Of a stretch of 64,000 nt of DNA, positions 1-7,446 are shown piece after piece. The DNA is taken from assembly GCF_021284765.1 (NCBI RefSeq), contig NZ_CP089924.1:3800001-3864000 (forward strand), written 5' to 3'. Position 1 is the stretch's first letter. Each line of letters starts with the position of its first letter. Source of the stretch: Lysobacter sp. 5GHs7-4. GTDB lineage: Bacteria > Pseudomonadota > Gammaproteobacteria > Xanthomonadales > Xanthomonadaceae. The position numbers and the translations under genes were made by a program. The notes under the pieces are model-generated. The model did no database searches and was not told where the DNA came from. It saw nothing but the letters and a program-made list of their open reading frames with translations.

Positions 1-1559
1 CACAGCGCGCCGTCGGGGCCGACGTCGATCTGTTCGATGTACAGCGTGTCGACGCCGCGGTCGTCCTCCGGCGTCACCGACACCTGCACGCGGCCTTCGG
101 CGTCGCGCATCTGCAAGGCCGGCGGCATGTAGGCGATCCAGACGTTGCCGTCGGGCGTTTGCACGAGCTGGTCGGTGATGCCGTCGTCGCCCAGCGCGGC
201 ATCGCGCGGCGAGGTCGCGGTCCAGTTGCGCGTGCCGCCGTCGGCCGCGACCCGGGTCAGGCCGCGGTTGTCGCCGAACCACAGCGCGCCGTCGCGCGCT
301 TCCAGCACCGAGTACAAGGCGGCGTCGGCCAGCGCCGGCACCACGCGCTGGGTGGAATGGCCGTCGCGCAGATCCAGTCGGTCGATCACGCCGCGCTCGC
401 CGACCATCCATACTTCGTGGCCGTCGCGACTGGCGGCGAGGTCGCGCATGTAGGCCACGCGCGGCGCGCCCGGACGGCCGGTGCCGGGCTTGAGCACGGT
501 GAACTGGCGCCAGTTCGGCGCCAGGTAGGCCACGCCCTCTTCCTCGGTGGCGAACCACCAGCCGCCTTCGTGGTCCTGCAGCAGGTCCAGGGTGTTGATG
601 TTGGCGATCGCCGCATCGCCGGACAGCGGCGTGAGGCGCCCATCCAGCACACGCCGCAAGCCGCGGTGGGTGGCCACCCAATAATTGCCGGGACCGTCGC
701 CGGCCACGCCGTAGACGCCGGTCTTGTCGGCGGGCGCGAACCACGGCATCTGCGCGATGCGCCCGTCCGGCGCACGCCGGAACGCGCGCAGGCCGGCACC
801 GATCCACAACGAACCGTCGGCCGCCGGCGACAAGGCCGTGACCCAGGCGCCGCTGATGCCAGCGTGCGCGATCGTGTGAAAGCGCGCGCCGTCCCAGTAG
901 GCCAGACCGGTGGTGGTGCCCACCCACAGCCGGCCGGTGCTGTCGGTCTTCATGGTCCAGATGTACTCGCCGGGCAGGCCGTCCTTCGCGGCGCCCGCGC
1001 CGGCGCGTTCGGGCTTGCCTGCGTCGGGCATGTAGCGGGTGATGCGGCCCTCGGCGTCCAGGCGATGCACGCCGGCGCCGTCGGTGCCGAACCAGATCGC
1101 GCCGTCGGGCGTGGACGCGATGGTGTAGATCTCGTCGCTGCCGATGTCGGGATGGGTTTCGCGGCTGTAGTGCACGAAGTTCTGCCGCTCGCGATCGAGC
1201 ATGTGCAGGCCGCCGCCGCTGAGCCCCACCCACACGCGGTTGCGCGCGTCCACATGCAGGGCCTGCACCATGTTGCTGGGCAGCGAACCCGGATCGCCGG
1301 GCACGTGGCGCCAGACCCGGAAACTGATGCCGTCGTAGCGCGCCAGGCCATCGTGGGTGGCCATCCAGATGTAGCCCTCGGCGTCCTGCGCCAACGCCGC
1401 CACGGTGCTGGACGGCATGCCTTCGGCGACGCCGTAGGTGCGGAACTGCGGCGTCTCCGGCAGCGTCGCGCGCGCCGGCAAGGTCAGCGCCGCCAGCAGC
1501 AGCCAGCACAGCCAACGCAGCCACTCCGGGCTTCCATGCACGACCGCTGGCCTGAGCAT
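1..1559 (-). CDS. Two-component-regulator propeller sensor protein, N-terminal part (cut by window edge)
   Basis: The reverse strand from an ATG at 1559 stays open to the window edge (at least 519 codons). It begins with a basic stretch and a hydrophobic segment rich in Leu/Trp/Ala (about residues 13-32), ending in an Ala-rich cleavage-like site. Repeats of the Reg_prop type follow: YIWMATHDGLARYDG, RVWVGLSGGGLHMLD and AIWFGTDGAGVHRLD, and the pattern continues to the edge (DGALW at the last codons). Such seven-bladed periplasmic propellers usually precede a transmembrane helix and either a histidine kinase or a GGDEF output domain. The output domain lies outside the window, so the signalling type cannot be stated. 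The ATG has a GAGG directly against it; a GTG six codons later is an alternative start. Divergent from the YceI operon. Confidence 0.8.
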   Translation of the reverse strand, partial: MLRPAVVHGSPEWLRWLCWLLLAALTLPARATLPETPQFRTYGVAEGMPSSTVAALAQDAEGYIWMATHDGLARYDGISFRVWRHVPGDPGSLPSNMVQALHVDARNRVWVGLSGGGLHMLDRERQNFVHYSRETHPDIGSDEIYTIASTPDGAIWFGTDGAGVHRLDAEGRITRYMPDAGKPERAGAGAAKDGLPGEYIWTMKTDSTGRLWVGTTTGLAYWDGARFHTIAHAGISGAWVTALSPAADGSLWIGAGLRAFRRAPDGRIAQMPWFAPADKTGVYGVAGDGPGNYWVATHRGLRRVLDGRLTPLSGDAAIANINTLDLLQDHEGGWWFATEEEGVAYLAPNWRQFTVLKPGTGRPGAPRVAYMRDLAASRDGHEVWMVGERGVIDRLDLRDGHSTQRVVPALADAALYSVLEARDGALWFGDNRGLTRVAADGGTRNWTATSPRDAALGDDGITDQLVQTPDGNVWIAYMPPALQMRDAEGRVQVSVTPEDDRGVDTLYIEQIDVGPDGAL

Positions 1560-1757
1560 CCTCGGGTCCGATTCCTCGCAATACGGACGCTAGGCTCCCC
1601 GATCCTGGCCCGGCTAGGCAAGGCCCGCGACCGCGCGCGGTCCCCGCGCGTTCCGCGACCGGCCCGCAACGGACCGTTGCGGACACGCGTCTACGGGTTC
1701 ATCGTGCGGTCCATAGAATCCCCGGACGATGCAGGCCGGACCTGCCTGGAGCCTTGC

Positions 1758-2480
1758 GTGCCGAATCCGCCCACTGCCGTGCTGCTGACCGCGTTGGCGC
1801 TGTGCGCGCTGGCGCCGCGTGCGCATGCGGCGGACAAGCATGCGGCGGACAACTATGCCTTGGATCCGGTGCACACGCGGGTGATGTTTGCGATCTCGCA
1901 CGCGGGTTTCTCGCAAGCGCTGGGCACCGTCTCGGGCAGCACCGGCCATCTGAGCTTCGACCGCGACGACTGGCGCAGCGCGCGGCTGGACGTGCGCGTG
2001 CCCTTGAACCGGCTCGATCTGGGCGACGCCAAGTGGAACGCCGCCGCGCTGGCCGGCAACCTGCTCGACGGCGCGCGCTACCCGGAGGCGCGCTTCGTCT
2101 CCGATCGCGTCGAACCCGTCGACGCCGACCGCGCCCAGGTCTGCGGCCAGCTCACGCTGCACGGCAAGACCGCGCCGCTGTGCATGGACGTGCGCCTCAA
2201 TGCGCTCAAGCGCCATCCGCTGCCGCCGTTTCGCCGCACCGCCGGCTTTTCCGCCACCGCCACGCTCAGCCGCGCCGCATTCGGCATCGACGCCTGGAAA
2301 TCGGTGATCGGCGACAGCGTCGACTTGCGCATCGAGGCCGAGGCGGTACGCGAGCGCAAGCCGGACGACAGCGACGAACCCGCACCGCCGCCCGCCGACA
2401 CCGAAGTCGCGCCGCCGCCCGCCGCGCCGGCCAAGCCCGACAACGACCCCTACGAACCCGCCCCGGTACCGCACGCATGA
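1758..2480 (+). CDS. YceI family periplasmic protein with Pro-rich C-terminal tail
   Basis: 240 codons from a GTG start. The N-terminus is a signal peptide (hydrophobic LLTALALCALAPRAHA, cleavage near residue 22). The mature part opens with YALDPVHTRVMFAISHAG and contains the GTVSGSTGHLSFD and DARYPEARF-like segments of the YceI lipocalin-like barrel, which binds isoprenoid or amphiphilic ligands in the periplasm. After the barrel comes a tail of about 40 residues rich in Pro, Ala, Asp and Glu, not usual for the family. The stop overlaps the start of the cytochrome b561 gene (ATGA), and a second YceI gene follows, so the three are an operon. YceI-cytochrome b561 pairing is common; the electron-transfer role is inferred from it. 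Confidence 0.88.
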   Translation: MPNPPTAVLLTALALCALAPRAHAADKHAADNYALDPVHTRVMFAISHAGFSQALGTVSGSTGHLSFDRDDWRSARLDVRVPLNRLDLGDAKWNAAALAGNLLDGARYPEARFVSDRVEPVDADRAQVCGQLTLHGKTAPLCMDVRLNALKRHPLPPFRRTAGFSATATLSRAAFGIDAWKSVIGDSVDLRIEAEAVRERKPDDSDEPAPPPADTEVAPPPAAPAKPDNDPYEPAPVPHA

Positions 2481-3109
2481 CCATCAAGAACACCGACCAA
2501 CGCTGGGGCGCCGTCAGCCAGTCGCTGCACTGGGCCATCGTGCTGCTGATCGCCACCATCGCGATCATCGGCCTGACCATGACCGACATGGCCAACGGCC
2601 CGTCCAAGATCAAGATCTACGCCCTGCACAAATCGCTGGGCCTGACCTTGCTCACGCTGGTCGTGCTGCGCCTGCTGTGGCGCTTCTACGCCGGTGCGCC
2701 CAAACCGGTCGCGGGCACGCCGCACTGGCAGGAGCGCATCGCTTCGCTCACGCATTGGGCGCTGTACCTGCTGATGTTCGCCATGCCGATCACCGGCTGG
2801 CTGTTCAATTCCAGCTCCGGCTATCCGCTGCAGTACTTCGGCTTGTTCAACCTGCCCAAGATCGCCGCGGTGAACCCCGGGCTGGCCGATCTGAGCGAAT
2901 CGCTGCACGAGAACGGCTTCTGGCTGCTCCTGCTGCTGGTGCTCGCCCATGCCGGCGCCGCGCTCTACCACCACGTGTTCCAGAACGACGACACCCTGCG
3001 CCGCATGCTGCCGATGCGTCTGCGTCAGGCGCCGGCCGCAGCCGCGCCGGTCGCGGTTGCGCCCGTCGTCGCCACCGCCCCCGCTCCGGAGAATCCCGAT
3101 GTCCCTTAA
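2477..3109 (+). CDS. Cytochrome b561 family membrane protein
   Basis: 210 aa. Starts with RWGAVSQSLHW, the typical opening of prokaryotic cytochrome b561 with the first heme-ligand His. It has four hydrophobic segments (about residues 15-35, 47-67, 90-110 and 148-168). Further candidate heme ligands are the His in ALHKSLG and those in the fourth helix (LVLAHAGAALYHH). The family passes electrons in the inner membrane, usually with quinol as donor. The C-terminal 30 residues are an Ala/Pro/Val-rich cytoplasmic tail. The gene is translationally coupled on both sides: ATGA overlap with the upstream YceI gene and an 11-base overlap with the downstream YceI gene, which suggests one membrane/periplasm redox or quinone-handling unit. 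Confidence 0.92.
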   Translation: MTIKNTDQRWGAVSQSLHWAIVLLIATIAIIGLTMTDMANGPSKIKIYALHKSLGLTLLTLVVLRLLWRFYAGAPKPVAGTPHWQERIASLTHWALYLLMFAMPITGWLFNSSSGYPLQYFGLFNLPKIAAVNPGLADLSESLHENGFWLLLLLVLAHAGAALYHHVFQNDDTLRRMLPMRLRQAPAAAAPVAVAPVVATAPAPENPDVP

Positions 3110-3647
3110 GCCCCTCGCGCTCGCCCTGCTGTTCGCCGCGGCGCCGGTCCACGCCGCCGACTACGTGCAGGCGCCCAGCTCCACCCTGACCTTCGCCACC
3201 AAGTACCAGGGCGAAGTGTTCAGCGGCCGCCTGCCCGGCTTCACCACCAGGATCAGCTTCGAGCCCGGTCAACTGAGCACCGCCAAGCTCGACGTGATCA
3301 TTCCGCTGGCCGGCAGCGATACCAAGAACGCCGAGCGCGACGACACCCTCAAGGGCGCGGACTTCTTCAGCATCGCCAAGTTTCCGCAGGCGCGTTACAC
3401 CGCCACCAAGTTCCGCAGCCTGGGCGGCAACAACTACGCCGCCGACGGCAACCTCACCCTGCGCGGCGTGACCAAGCCGGTCGTCCTGACCTTCACCTGG
3501 ACCGGCGGCGCCAATCCGGTGCTGACCGGCAAGGCCACGGTCAAACGCCTGGATTTCGGCGTCGGCGGCGGCGACTGGGCCGACACCTCGATCATTCCCA
3601 ACGAGGTCGCGGTGAGCACCAAACTGAACCTGGTGCCGGCGAAGTAA
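3099..3647 (+). CDS. YceI family periplasmic protein (second copy)
   Basis: 182 aa with a short signal peptide (KPLALALLFAAAPVHA) and the classic YceI domain: ADYVQAPSSTLTFATKYQGEVFSGR at the start, ADFFSIAKFPQARY in the middle, LRGVTKPV and DFGVGGGDWADTSII towards the end. The length is normal for the family, without the Pro-rich tail of the first copy. It begins inside the end of the cytochrome b561 gene. The two YceI copies are clearly divergent in sequence (different plug of charged residues around the barrel), so they are not a recent duplication. Likely periplasmic carrier of a hydrophobic ligand such as a quinone or isoprenoid; the ligand is not known. Confidence 0.92.
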   Translation: MSLKPLALALLFAAAPVHAADYVQAPSSTLTFATKYQGEVFSGRLPGFTTRISFEPGQLSTAKLDVIIPLAGSDTKNAERDDTLKGADFFSIAKFPQARYTATKFRSLGGNNYAADGNLTLRGVTKPVVLTFTWTGGANPVLTGKATVKRLDFGVGGGDWADTSIIPNEVAVSTKLNLVPAK

Positions 3648-3710
3648 GCGCGGAACGCATCCCCTTCCTCCACCTTGTGCAGAGGCAGAACCCCACACCT
3701 GGCCGCACCG

Positions 3711-3750
3711 CTTCCCCCTTTGCAAAAGGGGGGACTGAGGGGGATTTGCT
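3711..3750. repeat. Dispersed palindromic element of the TGAGGGGGATTTGC family
   Basis: A C5T3/A4G6 hairpin (around 3714-3733) is followed by ACTGAGGGGGATTTGCTTTT. The same signature recurs at 21091-21137 and, inverted and degenerate, at 58995-59042. Here it lies between two convergent genes and could also act as a bidirectional transcription terminator. Confidence 0.7.
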
Positions 3751-3784
3751 TTTCGCGGCCGCGCCGCGAAGGACGCGGGAGCCT

Positions 3785-4012
3785 TCAGCCCCGCAAGAAC
3801 CCCGCCAACCGCTCCGCATCGAACGGCCACTCCAGCTCCCGCCCGTCGTCCTCGTCGCGCAGCACCGGCACGCGCGTGCCGTAGCGCTGCTCCAGCGCCT
3901 CGTCCTCGTCGATGAAGACGCTGTCGAACTCCGGCGCGCGCGCCTGCGCCAGCACGTCCAGGGCTAGGTCGCACAGGTGGCAGTCGTCGCGCTGGTAGAG
4001 GGTCAGGTGCAT
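3785..4012 (-). CDS. Glutaredoxin-like (DUF836-type) thiol-redox protein
   Basis: 75 aa, complete. Starts MHLTLYQRDDCHLCDLA, a beta strand followed by a CxxC redox motif (Cys11, Cys14) at the start of the first helix, as in thioredoxin-fold glutaredoxin-like proteins of the DUF836 family. The cis-Pro region is visible as TRVPVLRDED, and the length is normal for this very small family. It is cytoplasmic with no signal. It is convergent with the YceI operon and divergent from the small secreted protein at 4084. The substrate is unknown. Confidence 0.8.
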   Translation of the reverse strand: MHLTLYQRDDCHLCDLALDVLAQARAPEFDSVFIDEDEALEQRYGTRVPVLRDEDDGRELEWPFDAERLAGFLRG

Positions 4013-4083
4013 GCGCTTGCGTACTGAGGTGGCGGGGCCTCGCTAGCGTCTAGAATACCTGCGAGTCCGAACGGGACGGGACC

Positions 4084-4467
4084 ATGGCTTTGCGCTGCAT
4101 CCACACCGCGATCCTGGGCGCGCTGCTGCTGGCGCCCGCCGCCGCATGCGCGGGCCCCGCCTGCGCGGTGGACACGGCACAGCTGGTCGCGGCCTGGGAG
4201 AGCGACGGCGAGGGCGACTTCGAGCAGTTCGAACTCAGCCGCCGCGATGGCCGCAACGGCTTCGACTCGTGGCTGCACGAACGCCCGGAAATGCTGGGCG
4301 GCACCTGGCGCTTCGACCCCAAGACCTGTCGCCTGCGCATCGACCATGCCGCGACCGGGCAGCACTGGCAGTACGCCGTGGACATGACCGACGCCAAAAC
4401 CCTGCTGCTGCGCGCCCCCGACGAGCGCCGCAGCGCCCGCTACCGCAAGATCGCCAACGGACGCTGA
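4084..4467 (+). CDS. Small secreted protein, unknown function
   Basis: 127 aa. A clear signal peptide (IHTAILGALLLAPAAACA) precedes a mature domain of about 105 residues, with two Cys likely forming a disulfide (CAVDTAQL and KTCRLRI) and a charged, Trp-containing beta-rich pattern (GTWRFDPKTCRLRIDH, HWQYAVDMTDAKTLLLR). It resembles a lipocalin-like or META-like small fold only in general character, so no family is assigned. A purine-rich GGGACGGGACC precedes the ATG. Forty bases separate it from sdaA downstream; co-transcription is possible. Confidence 0.65.
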   Translation: MALRCIHTAILGALLLAPAAACAGPACAVDTAQLVAAWESDGEGDFEQFELSRRDGRNGFDSWLHERPEMLGGTWRFDPKTCRLRIDHAATGQHWQYAVDMTDAKTLLLRAPDERRSARYRKIANGR

Positions 4468-4506
4468 CCGCGTCCCATCGCCCTCCAGCCGAGCATCCCC
4501 CGCCCC

Positions 4507-5889
4507 ATGGCCGTCAGCACCTTCGACCTCTTCAAGATCGGCATCGGGCCGAGTTCCTCGCACACCGTCGGCCCGATGCGCGCCGCGGCGCGTTTCATCG
4601 AACGCTGGCTGATAGAGAACGGCGACCTCGCGCGCACCGCGCGGCTGCGCGCGGAAGTGTTCGGTTCGCTCGCGCTCACCGGCCGCGGCCACGGCACCGA
4701 CAAGGCCGTGCTGATGGGCCTGGAAGGCCATTGGCCGAACCAGATCGATCCGGACATCATTCCCGCCGCGCTGGAGCGCATCCGCAGCAGCAAGCGCATC
4801 CGCCTGTTCGGCCAGCACGAGATCGGCTTCGACGAGAAGCACGATCTGATCATGAACAAGCGCCAGAAGCTGCCGTTCCACACCAACGGCATGCGCTTCA
4901 CCGCCTACGACGGCGACGGCGAAGTGATCGCCACGCGCGACTACTACTCGGTCGGCGGCGGCTTCGTGGTCAATCAGGACGAAGCGGCCGAAGACCGCAT
5001 CGTCGCCGACACCACCGACCTGCCCTACCCCTTCCATTCCGGCGACGAACTGCTGGCGCAGGCGCAGCGCAGCGGCCTGAGCATCGCGGCGATGATGTTC
5101 GCCAACGAACAGGCCTGGCGCACGCCGGACGAGATCAACGCCGGCCTCGACGAAATCTGGAAGGCGATGCAGGCCTGCGTCGAGCGCGGCATCCGCGAGA
5201 CCGGCACCCTGCCCGGCGGCCTGCACGTGTCTCGGCGCGCGCCGGCGCTGTTCGCCGAACTGTCCGGCAAGCCCGAGGCGGCGATGCGCGATCCGCTGAC
5301 CGTGCTGGACTGGGTCAACCTGTACGCGTTGGCGGTCAACGAAGAAAACGCCGCCGGCGGCCGCGTGGTCACCGCGCCCACCAACGGCGCCGCCGGCATC
5401 ATCCCCGCCGTGCTGCATTACTACGACCGCTTCTGCCCCGGCGCCAGCGCCCAGGGCGCGCGCGACTTCCTGCTCACCGCCGCCGCGGTCGGCATCCTGT
5501 ACAAGGAAAACGCCTCGATCAGCGGCGCCGAAGTCGGTTGCCAGGGCGAGGTCGGCGTGGCCTGTTCGATGGCCGCCGCCGGCCTGGTCGCGGCGCTGGG
5601 CGGCACCGCCAGCCAGATCGAGAACGCGGCCGAAATCGGCATGGAACACAACCTGGGCCTGACCTGCGACCCCATCGGCGGCCTGGTCCAGATCCCCTGC
5701 ATCGAACGCAACGCCATGGGCGCGGTCAAGGCGATCAACGCCTACCGCATGGCCATGCGCGGCGACGGCAAGCACAAGGTCAGCCTGGACAAGGTCATCA
5801 AGACCATGCGCGACACCGGCCGCGACATGCAGGACAAGTACAAGGAAACCTCGCGCGGCGGTTTGGCGGTCAACGTCATCGAGTGCTGA
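4507..5889 (+). CDS. sdaA: L-serine ammonia-lyase (L-serine deaminase), single-chain iron-sulfur type
   Basis: 460 aa, normal length for the single-chain enzyme that converts L-serine to pyruvate and ammonia in the cytoplasm using a [4Fe-4S] cluster. It opens with [18 protein letters not shown], the conserved N-terminal motif. Three Cys match the cluster ligands of characterised homologues: Cys345 ([10 protein letters not shown]), Cys387 (LTCDPIGG) and Cys398 (QIPCIER). [16 protein letters not shown] is also family-typical. The stop overlaps the ATG of the next gene by one base, so the two are coupled. Confidence is high. Confidence 0.97.
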   Translation: MAVSTFDLFKIGIGPSSSHTVGPMRAAARFIERWLIENGDLARTARLRAEVFGSLALTGRGHGTDKAVLMGLEGHWPNQIDPDIIPAALERIRSSKRIRLFGQHEIGFDEKHDLIMNKRQKLPFHTNGMRFTAYDGDGEVIATRDYYSVGGGFVVNQDEAAEDRIVADTTDLPYPFHSGDELLAQAQRSGLSIAAMMFANEQAWRTPDEINAGLDEIWKAMQACVERGIRETGTLPGGLHVSRRAPALFAELSGKPEAAMRDPLTVLDWVNLYALAVNEENAAGGRVVTAPTNGAAGIIPAVLHYYDRFCPGASAQGARDFLLTAAAVGILYKENASISGAEVGCQGEVGVACSMAAAGLVAALGGTASQIENAAEIGMEHNLGLTCDPIGGLVQIPCIERNAMGAVKAINAYRMAMRGDGKHKVSLDKVIKTMRDTGRDMQDKYKETSRGGLAVNVIEC

Positions 5890-6542
5890 TGACCGAACCG
5901 CTGCGCCATCGCGACCACGGGCAGTGGCTGGGCGCGTTCGCGACCCGGATCGAAGTGAACTGCCCGCGCTGCGGGCACGCAGGCACCGTACATGCCGACG
6001 CGCGCTGGGTGGCGCACTTCGTCTGCGGTCGTTGCAGTCTCGATGCGCGTAGCGAACGCAACGACTGGCTGGGCCAGGTGCGCCTCAGCGGCCGGCGCCC
6101 CTGCGGCTACTGCGGCCATCAATGGCTGTGCGTGGATCGGATACGCGCCGGCACCCTGCGCGCGCCGATCGAACTCGCGCCATGGCGGACGACGCCCACC
6201 GACGACAGCCTCGCGGTCGCCTGCCCGGTCTGCAAGCACGAAAGCATCGTCGCGATCGACGCCCGCCGCGAGCGCGGCAACGAAGGCTACGACCCGCACT
6301 TCGGCCTGCCATTGCGCTTGATCGAACGCACCCGCGCGGGCCTGCTATGGGCCTACAACGGCGAGCACATCGACGAACTCCGACGCTACGTCAGCGCCGA
6401 TCTGCGCGAACGCCACCGCACGCTGGGCAACAAGACCATGATTTCGCGCCTGCCGACCTGGATGAAGCTCGCCCGTCATCGGCCGCTGATGTTGAAAGCG
6501 CTGGACCGCTTGAGTCGGCGGTTGGGCGATGAAGCGGCGTGA
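5889..6542 (+). CDS. Zinc-ribbon-containing protein, unknown function
   Basis: 217 aa, coupled to sdaA by a one-base TGATG overlap. It carries four CxxC pairs: CPRCGHAG (about residue 25), CGRCS (about 45), CGYCGH (about 65) and CPVCKHES (about 105), consistent with two zinc ribbons. The C-terminal half is helical and basic ([41 protein letters not shown]), which resembles nucleic-acid- or protein-binding ribbons of uncharacterised proteobacterial proteins. No catalytic motif is seen. Its stop overlaps the ATG at 6539, which could serve the next gene. Confidence 0.75.
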   Translation: MTEPLRHRDHGQWLGAFATRIEVNCPRCGHAGTVHADARWVAHFVCGRCSLDARSERNDWLGQVRLSGRRPCGYCGHQWLCVDRIRAGTLRAPIELAPWRTTPTDDSLAVACPVCKHESIVAIDARRERGNEGYDPHFGLPLRLIERTRAGLLWAYNGEHIDELRRYVSADLRERHRTLGNKTMISRLPTWMKLARHRPLMLKALDRLSRRLGDEAA

Positions 6543-6586
6543 GCTCGCACACGGGCATGGCCGCCGCGGGTAGTGCGTCGCATCCA

Positions 6587-7295
6587 ATGAGTACAGCGCT
6601 GCGCTGCCTGATCTTGCCCGGCATGGACGGCACCGGCGAACTGCTGGGCGATTTCGTCGCGGCATTGGCCCCGCAATTCGAAGCCCAGCCGTTGCGCTAC
6701 CCCCGCCGACCCCGCGCTGGGCTACGACGCGCTGACCGCGTTCGCGCGCCGGCGTCTGCCGCAGGACCGCCCTTATCTGCTGATCGGCGAATCCTTTTCT
6801 GGCCCGATCGCGATCCGCCTGGCCGCATCGCGACCCTCCGGCCTGCGCGGTCTGGTGCTGTGCGCGAGCTTCGCGCGTGCGCCCCGGCCGCCGGGCTGGC
6901 CTTTGCCGGCAAGTTGGTTGGCGCGTCTGGGCGCGGCGCTGCCGGTCGATCGCATCCCCGCATCGCTGACGGTACGCGCGATGCTGGGCGCCAACGCCGG
7001 CGCGGACTGGCGCGCGCGCACGCGCGCGCTGCTGGCGTCGCTGGACCCGGCCGTGATCCGCAGCCGCATGCGCGAAGGCGGCAACGCCGACGAGCGCGCC
7101 GCCCTGGCCCAGGTCGTCTGCCCCGTGCTGGTGCTGCACGGCCGCCGCGACCGGCTGGTGTCGCGCGCCAGCGTCCGCCAGATCCGCGCGATCCAGCCGC
7201 AGGCGCGATACGTCGAGCTGGACGGCCCGCACTTCCTGCTGCAGGCCAACGCGGCCCAGGCCGCCGACGCGATCAAGCGCGCGTTCGCGCCCTGA
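6587..7295 (+). pseudogene. Alpha/beta hydrolase split by a one-base frameshift
   Basis: From ATG 6587 (or the coupled ATG 6539) the frame encodes MSTALRCLILPGMDGTGELL, the oxyanion-strand start of an alpha/beta hydrolase, but it goes astray at a run of five C (6700-6704). Skipping one C continues in the next frame as YPADPALGYDALTAF, then GESFSGP (the nucleophile elbow, Ser in GxSxG) and onward to the stop at 7295, including VLHGRRDRLVS (catalytic Asp region) and the catalytic His in DGPHFLL. Joined, the product would be about 235 aa, a complete short hydrolase. Either a real frameshift, a sequencing/assembly error in a homopolymer, or slippage; the intact catalytic residues favour error or a very recent mutation. 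Confidence 0.8.
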
Positions 7296-7446
7296 TCCCG
7301 GCCGCAACCGCGGCGGCGCGCTCCCTCACGCAATTTACACAGCGCTCGCGTCCGGCCGCGGGCCGCGCGCGAAACCCGCGGCGCACGACGGTTTTCCCTG
7401 CCGCGGTTGTGGTTACTATTCGCCAAAGCCAGCTAGGACGCCGTCC

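Noticed and set aside
145..1757. Plus-strand open frame running from 159 into the first YceI gene
   Set aside because: The part before 1758 is antisense to the propeller protein and has no domain; the YceI signal peptide fixes the start at GTG 1758.
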